Assembly (NCBI GenBank): GCA_005116955.1 | Contig: SWDI01000002.1 | Location: forward strand, 818,577 to 882,576 | Length of the DNA stretch: 64,000 bases | DNA from: Nitrospira sp. | Lineage (GTDB): Bacteria > Nitrospirota > Nitrospiria > Nitrospirales > Nitrospiraceae | Direction of reading: 5' to 3' | Part shown: positions 49,096-57,241 of the stretch, piece by piece | Position numbering within the stretch: the first letter of the stretch is position 1 | How the letters are laid out: every line of letters begins with the position of its first letter | Notes under the pieces: generated by a model | Databases searched by the model: none | What the model saw: the letters and a program-made list of their open reading frames with translations, nothing else | Told to the model about the DNA's origin: nothing | Translations under genes and position numbers: made by a program

Positions 49096-49857
49096 TCATC
49101 GGATTTCGGCCAACTTATTCTTGGCCAGCTTTGATTCGTCCGATGAGGGAAACTCTTCAAGCACTCGCTTCAGATTCTTTCTTGACCGAACGAGATCACC
49201 GGTCTCAGCCGTCGCCAAACCAAGCTTATACAGCGCCGCCGGCACCTTTTCGTTCCCTGGATATTCCGCCACAAGCGAGTCGAATGTGTGGATGGCCCGC
49301 CCATAGTCTTTCACGTTGTAATACGATTCTCCCAACCAATAGTGAGCATTCGGAGTCAGAGATGTACCGGGAAAGTCCTTAATGAACCGTTGGAACCCTG
49401 CGACCGCAAGCTCGTACTTTCCACTGAGATAATCATTATAGGCCAGATTGAACGCGGATGTCGGCGTGATTCCAGACACCGTCCCCGTCGGCTCTACAGA
49501 CTGCGTCTGTTTGACCGGCCTGGAAGCGCGCGGCTCAGTCGGGGAATCCACCTTGGCAGATGCCTGGCTGGCAACCTCTTCGAGCTTTGCCAATCGACTT
49601 TCAAGTTTTTGAAAGCGAGCTGCCAGGTCATCGAATCGCAACTTCGCTGGATCCGACTCCTTACTCCTCTCGATGGCATCCACTCGGCGCATCGCGCTAT
49701 CCACCCGTTGATGATCCTGATCCTGGGTTCGCGAGATCGTCGAGAGCTGATTGCGCATTTCCATAAAATCGGCATGCTTGGCACAACCGGCGAGCACGAC
49801 GGTCGATGCTAAGACTCCCCATGCCGCAGAACGGGAAACAAGTGTACGGACACACAT
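49096..49857 (-). CDS. cpoB: CpoB/YbgF-like Tol-Pal accessory protein
   Basis: A 253-residue lipoprotein (LAGC lipobox, residues ~21-24). A short coiled coil (~30-100) is followed by Gln/Pro linker and three TPR-like units of the YbgF type ('FNLAYNDYLSGKYELAVAGF', 'YYNVKDYGRAIHTFDSLVAE'). CpoB links Tol-Pal action to peptidoglycan synthesis in the periplasm. GGAGG precedes the ATG at ~12 bases. It is the second of two related genes after pal. Confidence 0.85.
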   Translation of the reverse strand: MCVRTLVSRSAAWGVLASTVVLAGCAKHADFMEMRNQLSTISRTQDQDHQRVDSAMRRVDAIERSKESDPAKLRFDDLAARFQKLESRLAKLEEVASQASAKVDSPTEPRASRPVKQTQSVEPTGTVSGITPTSAFNLAYNDYLSGKYELAVAGFQRFIKDFPGTSLTPNAHYWLGESYYNVKDYGRAIHTFDSLVAEYPGNEKVPAALYKLGLATAETGDLVRSRKNLKRVLEEFPSSDESKLAKNKLAEIR

Positions 49858-49861
49858 GTTG

Positions 49862-51262
49862 CTACCGCACCTCCTTGAGTTGCGACAGTTTGTCCGAAGC
49901 CTTTCCCGCCTCAACCGTTTTCGGGTAGAGTGTGACGACCTGCTTGAAGGCGGACGACGCTCGCCTTTTATCCTTCAGAGCCAAATACGCATACCCTTTC
50001 TTCAAGATTGCAGCGGGGACTTTTTCACTGCCAGGATAGTCGATCTCCACTTTATCGTAGGCATCGATCGCTCGTTGAAACTCTTTCTTGCCGAAATGCG
50101 ACTCTCCCAGCCAAAAGCGGGCATTCGGCGCAAGGGTGGAGTTTGGATACTCATCAAGAAATCCGATGAATCCTTGCCGAGCGCCTTCCAAATCCCCATC
50201 CCGAAAGAACCCTAACACCCGCTCATAACGAACCCGATCAGGTGGATCGGCGCTGGCCTGAGCCGGTTCAAATTTTGGTACTTCTTGAGGAGGAACAATC
50301 GTTGTCGAACCACCCGCCGTCTCTGCCCCAGCAGACAACTTTGAGGCTTCCGCCCCGTCCATGATGGGCTCATTGGGGCCTAGCGCGGAGTGGTGCGCTG
50401 GCTTGTGAGCCTGCTGAAGAAGAGCAGGCTTATTGGATACGTGCTCAAGAGTTTTCGCCAAGACATCGATTCGTCCGTCCTGATCATCCAGACGAGCCGT
50501 GACCTTTTTCCCAACAGCTTCAAGCGCCTTTGTGATGGAGACCACACTTCGGTTAACATCCTCCGCATGGGTCGCGGTCGCTTTTGAATCGCTATCGATT
50601 CTCGACGTCAGGTGCTTGATAACCTGCTCATGATCGCCCACGCGATCATTGAGTCCGGTCAGCGCCTCTCGAAATCCCGTGAGCGCCTGATTGAACTGCG
50701 TGAACTTTTGAGCGATCTGTTCAATCTTATTCTGGTGTTCGGCCAGCTCTTTTTGATGCCCTTCCAGCTTGACATCGATACGTTTGGTTAACCCCTCGTT
50801 TGTGCGCTGGACGACATCAATGACCTCTTTTTTCAACGCCTCCATGGCCTTCGATAGTTCATCAAGCCGAGCCGACACCTTCACGTCCTGCGTATCGAAA
50901 CTCTTCTGCATCCACAGATACCGTGTACTGCTGTCGGCTTCGAGCTTGGCCGCCAATTGTTCCAGCTTTTTGGTCTGCTGCTCCAACTGGGCTGACCGAT
51001 GCTTGAAATCCTCCTGTTTGCCCTGGAGCTCTCGTGCCTGGTGCAGAGCCTTTTCCAGTTCTCCTCGCAGCTGCGGCAGTTCCTGTTCGCGTAAGGTTGA
51101 CAGTTCCTGGCTCTGCCTGGCTCTGGTCTGAGACAGCTGCTGCTGAAGATCTTTTTCCGTTTTTTTCAGGTCAGACTGCTGCGCGACACATCCAGGCAGA
51201 ATGAGACAGCCCACGGCAATACCGAGGAGCACACCGTGCGCGGTTCGTAGTTGAAGCATCAT
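49862..51262 (-). CDS. Large coiled-coil/TPR lipoprotein, second CpoB-like
   Basis: A 466-residue protein with a lipobox (LILPGC, residue ~25), a very long coiled coil (residues ~35-290) and a YbgF-type TPR domain (~345-460: 'GFFRDGDLEGARQGFIGFLD', 'HFGKKEFQRAIDAYDKVEI'). The C-terminal half is related to the protein at 49096-49857, but the coiled coil is four to five times longer, about 35 nm if continuous. It might span the periplasm. It is 4 bases from cpoB and 64 from pal. Confidence 0.8.
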   Translation of the reverse strand: MMLQLRTAHGVLLGIAVGCLILPGCVAQQSDLKKTEKDLQQQLSQTRARQSQELSTLREQELPQLRGELEKALHQARELQGKQEDFKHRSAQLEQQTKKLEQLAAKLEADSSTRYLWMQKSFDTQDVKVSARLDELSKAMEALKKEVIDVVQRTNEGLTKRIDVKLEGHQKELAEHQNKIEQIAQKFTQFNQALTGFREALTGLNDRVGDHEQVIKHLTSRIDSDSKATATHAEDVNRSVVSITKALEAVGKKVTARLDDQDGRIDVLAKTLEHVSNKPALLQQAHKPAHHSALGPNEPIMDGAEASKLSAGAETAGGSTTIVPPQEVPKFEPAQASADPPDRVRYERVLGFFRDGDLEGARQGFIGFLDEYPNSTLAPNARFWLGESHFGKKEFQRAIDAYDKVEIDYPGSEKVPAAILKKGYAYLALKDKRRASSAFKQVVTLYPKTVEAGKASDKLSQLKEVR

Positions 51263-51326
51263 GTTCTGCGATCCAACCGACCACCTACGATCAGGGCACG
51301 TTCAGGCGAGCGGCGCGATCAGCTCA

Positions 51327-52040
51327 CTACTTTTCGGTCTTGACAGCGAGATGTCCTCGGCGATTCTGCGAGTAACACGATTCTGTATGTTCTGTGCAGA
51401 ACGGCCGTTCTTTGCCGTAGGAGACGACCGACAAATATGTGGGAGCCACTCCCAGCTCGACGAGATAATTCCGAACGGCCTTCGCGCGCTTCTCACCCAG
51501 CACCAAATTGTACGCTGAGGTACCGCGCTCATCACAATGGCCTTCGATTTTGAGCTGTGCGGTCGGATTCGATCTGGCCCATTCCGCATCACCGGCCAGG
51601 GCATGACGTCCTTCATCGGTGACTGAAAAACTGTCGTACGCAAAAAAGACATCCCGAAGTCCGGCAGCGACCGAAGCCACCTGCTCCGCTCGAATTTCAG
51701 CCAACTGGCGGGCGACCGCGCCGGAATCTGCTTTGGCAACCATCGCGTTGGCATGGCCAACACCGCCTGGACTCCCTGTATTACCGGCATGTCCGCCCAA
51801 CCGTTCTTCCGAAGGATTGCGATCCAACCCTCGTAAGTTGTTCGACTCATTACGTCCTGAGAACGACGTATCGGGAAAACTTGAACCGGTTCCGTCTTTG
51901 CTTCCCCCTCCCTTGGCCGTCTCGTCTTGTAACGCCTGCATATCACCCCCAGATCGAACCGCCTTCTTCGAACACGCTGGCATTCCCAGTACGATAACAC
52001 CAAGAATCAACGGCAGATAGCTGACTGGTATTTTTTTCAT
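51327..52040 (-). CDS. pal: Peptidoglycan-associated lipoprotein Pal
   Basis: A 237-residue lipoprotein. A lipobox (GMPAC, residue ~23) precedes an unusual ~100-residue Gly/Asn/Ser-rich linker and a C-terminal OmpA-like domain ('FFAYDSFSVTDEGR', 'IEGHCDERGTSAYNLVLGEK', RAKAVRNYL) that binds peptidoglycan. E. coli Pal is ~170 residues; the linker explains the difference. It lies 79 bases after tolB. Confidence 0.93.
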   Translation of the reverse strand: MKKIPVSYLPLILGVIVLGMPACSKKAVRSGGDMQALQDETAKGGGSKDGTGSSFPDTSFSGRNESNNLRGLDRNPSEERLGGHAGNTGSPGGVGHANAMVAKADSGAVARQLAEIRAEQVASVAAGLRDVFFAYDSFSVTDEGRHALAGDAEWARSNPTAQLKIEGHCDERGTSAYNLVLGEKRAKAVRNYLVELGVAPTYLSVVSYGKERPFCTEHTESCYSQNRRGHLAVKTEK

Positions 52041-52119
52041 TGGATTCCTTCCCTTCTGTGAAATACCGTCCCTTTTTTTTACAACCTAGGACGATTGCCG
52101 TCAATGCCTTCCTGGAAAT

Positions 52120-53460
52120 TCACGAGGCTGGGGACCAGGACGGCGCGCTATTATGAGTACCGGTGAACGTAATGCGCTCGAGGTCTTTACCGTCCGCATC
52201 GATCATGTAAATCTGACTCTTCCCTTCCACCGTCGAGCTGAACACGAGATGCCGTCCATCTGGAGACCAGGACGGAGAATCATCCACGCCCAGTCCTGTC
52301 GTTAATTGCAGACGTTTCTGACCATCGGGGGTGATCACACACAGTTTGTACTCTTTTTTTGGAGTTCGGCACACGTAGGCAATCCAATTTCCTCGAGGAG
52401 ACCAGGCCGGCGCTGCATTATAGTCTCCCTCGAACGTCAATCGGCGCACATTGGATCCATCCGCACTCATGAGAAAAATTTGTGGTCCACCGCTCCGATC
52501 GGACGTAAATACGAGCTCCCGGCCCGAGGGCGACCACGAGGGCGACAAGTCCCCGGCCGCATGCGTCGTCAGTCGTTGAGCAGCTTTCGTCTTAGTATCC
52601 AAACGGTACAATTCGGCATTTCCTTCATGACTTGATGAGTAGGCCAGCGAATTCCCATCGGGAGAGAAAACCGGAGTGATGTTCAACCCCCCTTGCGCGA
52701 CAAGTGTCCACCGCTTTCCCGTGGCCAGCTCAATCATGTCGATATCCTGTGTGTTCCGATTACGGTACGTCGTGAAGACCAGAAATCGGCGATCCGGCGA
52801 CCAGCGTGGCATCAGATTCAAGAACCCATCGGCCGTCAGCTGACGCGGATCATATCCATCGTAATCCATCACGAATAACTCACGAGCCGTCCCCAATTCA
52901 GAGACATAGGCGATTTTCGTCCGGGCGATTCCCGGCTCACCCGTATAGCGAAAGACCAACTCATCGGCAAAACGATGGGCCATGAGGCGGGCGACCGACG
53001 CCGAACCGACATAGCGTTTCCCCCCCACGACTTCATTGCTCCCGGCGTCATACACATAGCCATCCATGCTGAGATCAGCATCCTTATTCCCACTCTTCAT
53101 CCCCGCCTGACCCCACACAATGACTGACACTCCATTCTCGGCGGCTTGTTTGAAGGAGGGATCAGGCTCCGCCCCGAGATGACCGACCTTCATGCCAAGA
53201 CTCGGCAAATCGACAAGCGCAAAGACCAGCGAGCGCCGCACGTCCGCTTTCAGTACGTCTTCGATGCGCGTGCCCAGCTTCACACGTGCCTCAGGTGACT
53301 CCGACCCACCCAGATTTTCAATCCCGGCGATTCCAAGTGGAATCTTCTGGAAATCCTGTCTGGTGGCTTCAAGAAAGACGTCGGCGGCACCGGATTCAAT
53401 GATCCACCCCACGCCGATCGATACACATAGGCTGACGAACACAACAACTCGAAACGCCAT
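52120..53460 (-). CDS. tolB: Tol-Pal system beta-propeller protein TolB
   Basis: A 446-residue periplasmic protein: signal peptide, an N-terminal domain (~25-170), and six propeller blades with repeating 'ARELFVMDYDGYDPRQLT', 'MPRWSPDRRFLVFTTYRNRN', 'SPSWSPSGRELVFTSDRSGG' and 'SPSWSPDGRHLVFSSTVEG'. TolB binds Pal and TolA during outer-membrane constriction. It starts 3 bases after tolA. Confidence 0.95.
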   Translation of the reverse strand: MAFRVVVFVSLCVSIGVGWIIESGAADVFLEATRQDFQKIPLGIAGIENLGGSESPEARVKLGTRIEDVLKADVRRSLVFALVDLPSLGMKVGHLGAEPDPSFKQAAENGVSVIVWGQAGMKSGNKDADLSMDGYVYDAGSNEVVGGKRYVGSASVARLMAHRFADELVFRYTGEPGIARTKIAYVSELGTARELFVMDYDGYDPRQLTADGFLNLMPRWSPDRRFLVFTTYRNRNTQDIDMIELATGKRWTLVAQGGLNITPVFSPDGNSLAYSSSHEGNAELYRLDTKTKAAQRLTTHAAGDLSPSWSPSGRELVFTSDRSGGPQIFLMSADGSNVRRLTFEGDYNAAPAWSPRGNWIAYVCRTPKKEYKLCVITPDGQKRLQLTTGLGVDDSPSWSPDGRHLVFSSTVEGKSQIYMIDADGKDLERITFTGTHNSAPSWSPAS

Positions 53461-53463
53461 GAT

Positions 53464-54543
53464 TTATCCTTGCGGCTCTCCGACGGTAAAGGTGAAGTGC
53501 GCATCAAAATATAGATCCGTGATATCAGCTGGAAACACCGGCAATGGGTTTGCACTGAGAACAGCCCGTTTCCCGGCCAAATCATAGTACTCGTTTCCCG
53601 ACGATTGCTCGATCGCCACACCGGTGACCGATCCGTTCTTATGCAGTCTGAACTGTACAACCACGACGTACGCATGGCTGGTCAGATCCATAGGCGGGGC
53701 ATTCCAAGAATTGCTGATTCGTTGTCGCACAAGCGCAAGATACGCATTGGATCCCGGAGCCATCCCTGGAACCTTCAATGTGGTGTCGACAGCTTTGGCG
53801 CTCTGTATCTTCGCTTCAAGCTGAGGCACAGGCTTTGACGGCACGTCTACTGGTGGTACTGCTTTGGGCACCTCAAGCGTCTTGATCTTCTTCAATTCCT
53901 CGTCCAATTCCTTCGCCACATCTTCCGTCAAGGATGAGGACTGAGCAGAGGCCACCAGCTTTTTTTGCGTTGCCTCCTTTGTTTCCGTCACAACCGGTAC
54001 ATCTGGTAGCTTCATCACCGGCGATTTTCTCGGCTTGTCCTCCGGGCTGATGTCGCCGTGCTTTGGAGCATCCGGAGGCAACTCAATATCTTTCATAATA
54101 TCGCGCATGAGATCATTCGACGGTTTGGCTGGAGCCACCGGAGGAGGAACAGGTGCTGCCGTCATCGGCGGAAGGGACACGGGTGCCGCTTTCACAGGAG
54201 GAGCAGTTTTTGGTTGTTCAATGAGTTTGGAACGCTCAAGAGCTTTGGATTGCTCGACAGGCTTTGTCTGCTGTACCGGCTTGGGCTGTTCGACCTCTTT
54301 CTTAATCGGCTGACTTTTCTGAGGTTCAACGGCTTTCTCCTGAAGCGTCGGCAGACTCGCTAGGGAAATATCAATCGACGTCAGAGGCCGTTCGCCATGT
54401 CGTGGCAGTCGAACCCAACCCACCATTACCAGGATGCCAATATGCAGGACTAGAGAAACGATGACAGCAAAGCCCAAGCGACGAGTCAGTGTCGCCTGCC
54501 ATTCATCATCCGAAACCATGCCGGCTGATGCCCAAGCCTGCAC
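53464..54543 (-). CDS. tolA: TolA-like energy-transducing protein
   Basis: A ~359-residue protein: one N-terminal transmembrane helix (residues ~22-42), a long Pro/Lys/Glu-rich periplasmic stretch, and a TolA/TonB-type C-terminal domain ('YLALVRQRISNSWNAPP', VVVVQFRLHKNGSVTGVAIE). GTG at 54543 follows the clear AGGATAAGG site, 17 bases after tolR; the longer frame to 54594 overlaps tolR without a site. Confidence 0.85.
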   Translation of the reverse strand: MQAWASAGMVSDDEWQATLTRRLGFAVIVSLVLHIGILVMVGWVRLPRHGERPLTSIDISLASLPTLQEKAVEPQKSQPIKKEVEQPKPVQQTKPVEQSKALERSKLIEQPKTAPPVKAAPVSLPPMTAAPVPPPVAPAKPSNDLMRDIMKDIELPPDAPKHGDISPEDKPRKSPVMKLPDVPVVTETKEATQKKLVASAQSSSLTEDVAKELDEELKKIKTLEVPKAVPPVDVPSKPVPQLEAKIQSAKAVDTTLKVPGMAPGSNAYLALVRQRISNSWNAPPMDLTSHAYVVVVQFRLHKNGSVTGVAIEQSSGNEYYDLAGKRAVLSANPLPVFPADITDLYFDAHFTFTVGEPQG

Positions 54544-54559
54544 CGTGGACCTTATCCTA

Positions 54560-55000
54560 CTAATTGTGTTGGGATGACGTACCCTCACTGACACGTTCAG
54601 GTCCAGTGGGGTCAGTCACCATGCCAAGTTTCTCGATGCCGGCTTGTTTGACTCCATCCATCACCTGAACCACAATTCCGTATGGCACGTCCCGGTCAGC
54701 GCGTAAATACACCGACACATCGGCATGCTCTGCTTTCATCATCCTCAGCTTTCGCTCTAACTGAGCGACGCTCACCGGATCCTTGTCGAGGTACAGACGT
54801 TGATCCTTTTCGATCGTCAGCACCGCTCGGATCTCCGGCTTGATCGTGTTCGACGCGGAAGTCGGCAACTTAATGTCCATGCCTCGATAGAGCATCGGCG
54901 CCGTGACCATAAAGATCACCAAAAGCACCAATACCACGTCCACGAGCGGAATCACGTTGATTTCGGCTAAAAATCGCCGCTGCCTCGTCTCAAACATCAT
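54560..55000 (-). CDS. tolR: TolR/ExbD-family proton-channel subunit
   Basis: A 146-residue protein with one transmembrane helix (residues ~15-36, '[19 protein letters not shown]') including the essential Asp in PLVDV, and a periplasmic ExbD domain ('[20 protein letters not shown]'). With TolQ it converts proton flow into motion of TolA. Start overlaps tolQ stop by 4 bases. Confidence 0.93.
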   Translation of the reverse strand: MMFETRQRRFLAEINVIPLVDVVLVLLVIFMVTAPMLYRGMDIKLPTSASNTIKPEIRAVLTIEKDQRLYLDKDPVSVAQLERKLRMMKAEHADVSVYLRADRDVPYGIVVQVMDGVKQAGIEKLGMVTDPTGPERVSEGTSSQHN

Positions 55001-55698
55001 CCCTTCGCTCCGACGGAGACCGGAGCGACGGGTCTCGATTGGGCTGGAATCAAAGCCAGGAGCTCCACCACAACCGAATCCATATGCATGGCGGCACGTC
55101 GGATACGTACGAGAAAATAATTATAGGCAATGACGGCTGGAATGGCGGCAAACAATCCGGCTGCGGTCGCGATCAAGGCTTCGGAAACGCCGGGAGCCAC
55201 CGCCGCAATACTGGCTGTCCCTTGGGTGCCAATTTCCCGGAATGAATCGATGATTCCCATCACCGTTCCCAGGAGGCCCACGAACGGGCAGATATTTCCG
55301 GTTGTCGCAAGAAACGGAAGAAACGATTCCAACTTGTCGATTTGCCCCTGCGCAAGATGGGCCGCCGTCCGCTCCATCACATGTCGATCATAGGCGACGG
55401 AACCGTTTTCATTCCTCTCGGTAGGGAGGTAGCCGATCCGTTGAATCACGGCATGAAAGATCTTTGCGCAGGGACTCCCTATCGTCTGTTGCGCATGCCG
55501 AGTCACGTCCTCCACATCTCTGGCCCGCAGCAACAAAGTCATAAAATGACGATCCTTGGCATCAGCAGTGCGAAACACGGCCAATTTGTAGAAGATGATG
55601 GCCCAGGACGCAACGGAAAAGCAGACCAGGAGGACGAGGACCACCTTGGATACGATCCCGAGCGACAGAATAACTCCCAGTGGTCCGGTTTGAAACAT
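54997..55698 (-). CDS. tolQ: TolQ/ExbB-family proton-channel subunit
   Basis: A 233-residue MotA/TolQ/ExbB protein with three transmembrane helices (~15-38, 130-155, 175-200). '[20 protein letters not shown]' and VMGIIDSF are the diagnostic third of the sequence, with the conserved Thr/Gly face. First protein gene of the tol operon, 75 bases downstream of tRNA-Asp. Confidence 0.93.
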   Translation of the reverse strand: MFQTGPLGVILSLGIVSKVVLVLLVCFSVASWAIIFYKLAVFRTADAKDRHFMTLLLRARDVEDVTRHAQQTIGSPCAKIFHAVIQRIGYLPTERNENGSVAYDRHVMERTAAHLAQGQIDKLESFLPFLATTGNICPFVGLLGTVMGIIDSFREIGTQGTASIAAVAPGVSEALIATAAGLFAAIPAVIAYNYFLVRIRRAAMHMDSVVVELLALIPAQSRPVAPVSVGAKG

Positions 55699-55772
55699 AC
55701 GAGTCTCTACTCTCCCTCCTCAACGCTCATGATTTCTTGGCAAAATGGATCGTACCAAAACTTTGGAGAAAA

Positions 55773-55850
55773 TGGCGGGGCCGACGGGATTTGAACCCGC
55801 GACTTCCAGATTGACAATCTGGCGTCCTAACCAGGCTGAACGACGGCCCC
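55773..55850 (-). tRNA. tRNA-Asp (GTC)
   Basis: A full cloverleaf on the minus strand: acceptor GGGGCCG/CGGCCCC, anticodon stem CCAGA/TCTGG with loop TTGTCAA (anticodon GTC), T-arm GCGGGTTCAAATCCCGT, and encoded 3' CCA. Confidence 0.97.
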
Positions 55851-55984
55851 GCAAAGTCTATCGATGGCAGAACAACAGCACGACAAGACAAAACCGGTGG
55901 TCGCCGATCACTGTTCCTGCGAGCAGGAACCGATCCTCCGGCAGCAAGTACACATCCTGTCTCTGCGTACCACTACATTCTACA

Positions 55985-56060
55985 TGGTAGGCGGAACAGG
56001 GATTGAACCTGTGACCTCTGCCTTGTAAGGGCAGCGCTCTCCCAACTGAGCTATCCGCCC
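55985..56060 (-). tRNA. tRNA-Val (TAC)
   Basis: A full cloverleaf on the minus strand: acceptor GGGCGGA/TCCGCCT (one G-U pair), anticodon stem CTGCC/GGCAG with loop CTTACAA (anticodon TAC), T-arm ACAGGTTCAATCCCTGT, and encoded 3' CCA. Confidence 0.97.
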
Positions 56061-56159
56061 GATTTTCTTGGCAACCGCTGCGGAGGGTATCAAGTCCATG
56101 ATTCCTTGTCAACGGGTTCACGTATCATTGATTCAACTTCATACTATACTGATTCCTAA

Positions 56160-57116
56160 TTATTTGCGCCTCATGGAAATGTCCACACCTGGCCGCCGCC
56201 GACCGCGCTGTCGCGGAAAGTATCGGCGATGGACGTGCCGTAACCGGCTGCCTTCCACATGCGTATAGATTTGAGTCGTCGCGATATCTGCATGCCCCAA
56301 CATGGATTGCACGACTCGCAGATCAGCTCCACCTTCCAGCAAATGCGTGGCAAAAGAATGGCGCAGCATGTGCGGCGAGATCGATTTCGAAATGCCAGCG
56401 CGTCGGGCTCGCTGCAGAAGCAGTTTCCAAAATGCCTGTCGCGTGAGTCCTCGTCCTCGCCGGCTGATGAACAGAACGCGGGACGATCGCCCTTTGAGGA
56501 GAGTCGGTCTCACATATTGCACGTACTCAACCAACATCGTGCCCGCAGTCTCTCCGATCGGGACGACTCGCTCCTTGGCACCTTTCCCCATGACTCGTAC
56601 ACAGCCCAGGTTCACGTCGATCTGCGAAAGACTGAGCCCAACAAGCTCCGACACCCGCAGCCCCGCGGCATACAGCAATTCCAGCATCACGCGATCGCGT
56701 TGATCCTCGGCACGATCACGAGCCGGCAACTCCAGCAGCGCTGTGATTTCCTGGTGCGTCAGCGTCTTCGGCAATCGAACTGGTCGATGCACCGCCGTCA
56801 TATCACGGAGAGGACTGGTTTCCACGAGGTGTTCCCGAACCAGAAAGCGATACCACCCTCGCATGGCCGAGAGGAGACGAGCAATCGATGAGGCCGCAAG
56901 AGCCTCGTGTTTGAGGGTTGCGAGAAAGGACCGGATCGTGTGCGGTGGAACAGAATCTCCGATACTGAGTCGATGCGATAGCAAGTATCGCTGCAAACGT
57001 AAAAGATCTCGCCGGTAGGACTCCAGCGTATTAGCGGCCAATCCACCTTCAATCCGCAGCTCACTGAGATACCGTTCAAGCAGAGGGTCCAGCAATGGTG
57101 CCGTTGGTTCAGCCAT
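56160..57116 (-). CDS. xerD: Tyrosine recombinase XerD
   Basis: A 318-residue site-specific recombinase. N-terminal SAM-like domain ('RYLSELRIEGGLAANTLESY'), then the catalytic set: Arg in AAGLRVSELVGL, Lys in GKGAKERVVPI, H-x-x-R in PHMLRHSFATHLLEGG, His in LGHADIATTQIYTH and the Tyr in the same segment. XerD resolves chromosome dimers at dif. The ATG at 57116 aligns with family starts; a longer TTG frame reaches 57143. No integrase-like neighbours suggest mobility, so it is the housekeeping enzyme. Confidence 0.92.
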   Translation of the reverse strand: MAEPTAPLLDPLLERYLSELRIEGGLAANTLESYRRDLLRLQRYLLSHRLSIGDSVPPHTIRSFLATLKHEALAASSIARLLSAMRGWYRFLVREHLVETSPLRDMTAVHRPVRLPKTLTHQEITALLELPARDRAEDQRDRVMLELLYAAGLRVSELVGLSLSQIDVNLGCVRVMGKGAKERVVPIGETAGTMLVEYVQYVRPTLLKGRSSRVLFISRRGRGLTRQAFWKLLLQRARRAGISKSISPHMLRHSFATHLLEGGADLRVVQSMLGHADIATTQIYTHVEGSRLRHVHRRYFPRQRGRRRPGVDISMRRK

Positions 57117-57241
57117 GGAGGTCGATGAATGAACTATAGCCAACTCGCTTCATCAGTACAATGATGCCACCGTACTTCTCCTTGACAGGTCGCACCCTTT
57201 CCGATACTAGTCTGCATACGGCCTACCGCCGATCGAACGTA

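Noticed and set aside
51302-52003. Minus-strand frame of 233 codons overlapping pal
   Set aside because: Pal in the other frame has a lipobox and OmpA-like domain; this frame shows no protein-like features.
56160-57116. Phage or island integrase
   Set aside because: Sequence features and lack of mobile neighbours or attachment repeats fit housekeeping XerD, although tRNA genes are close.
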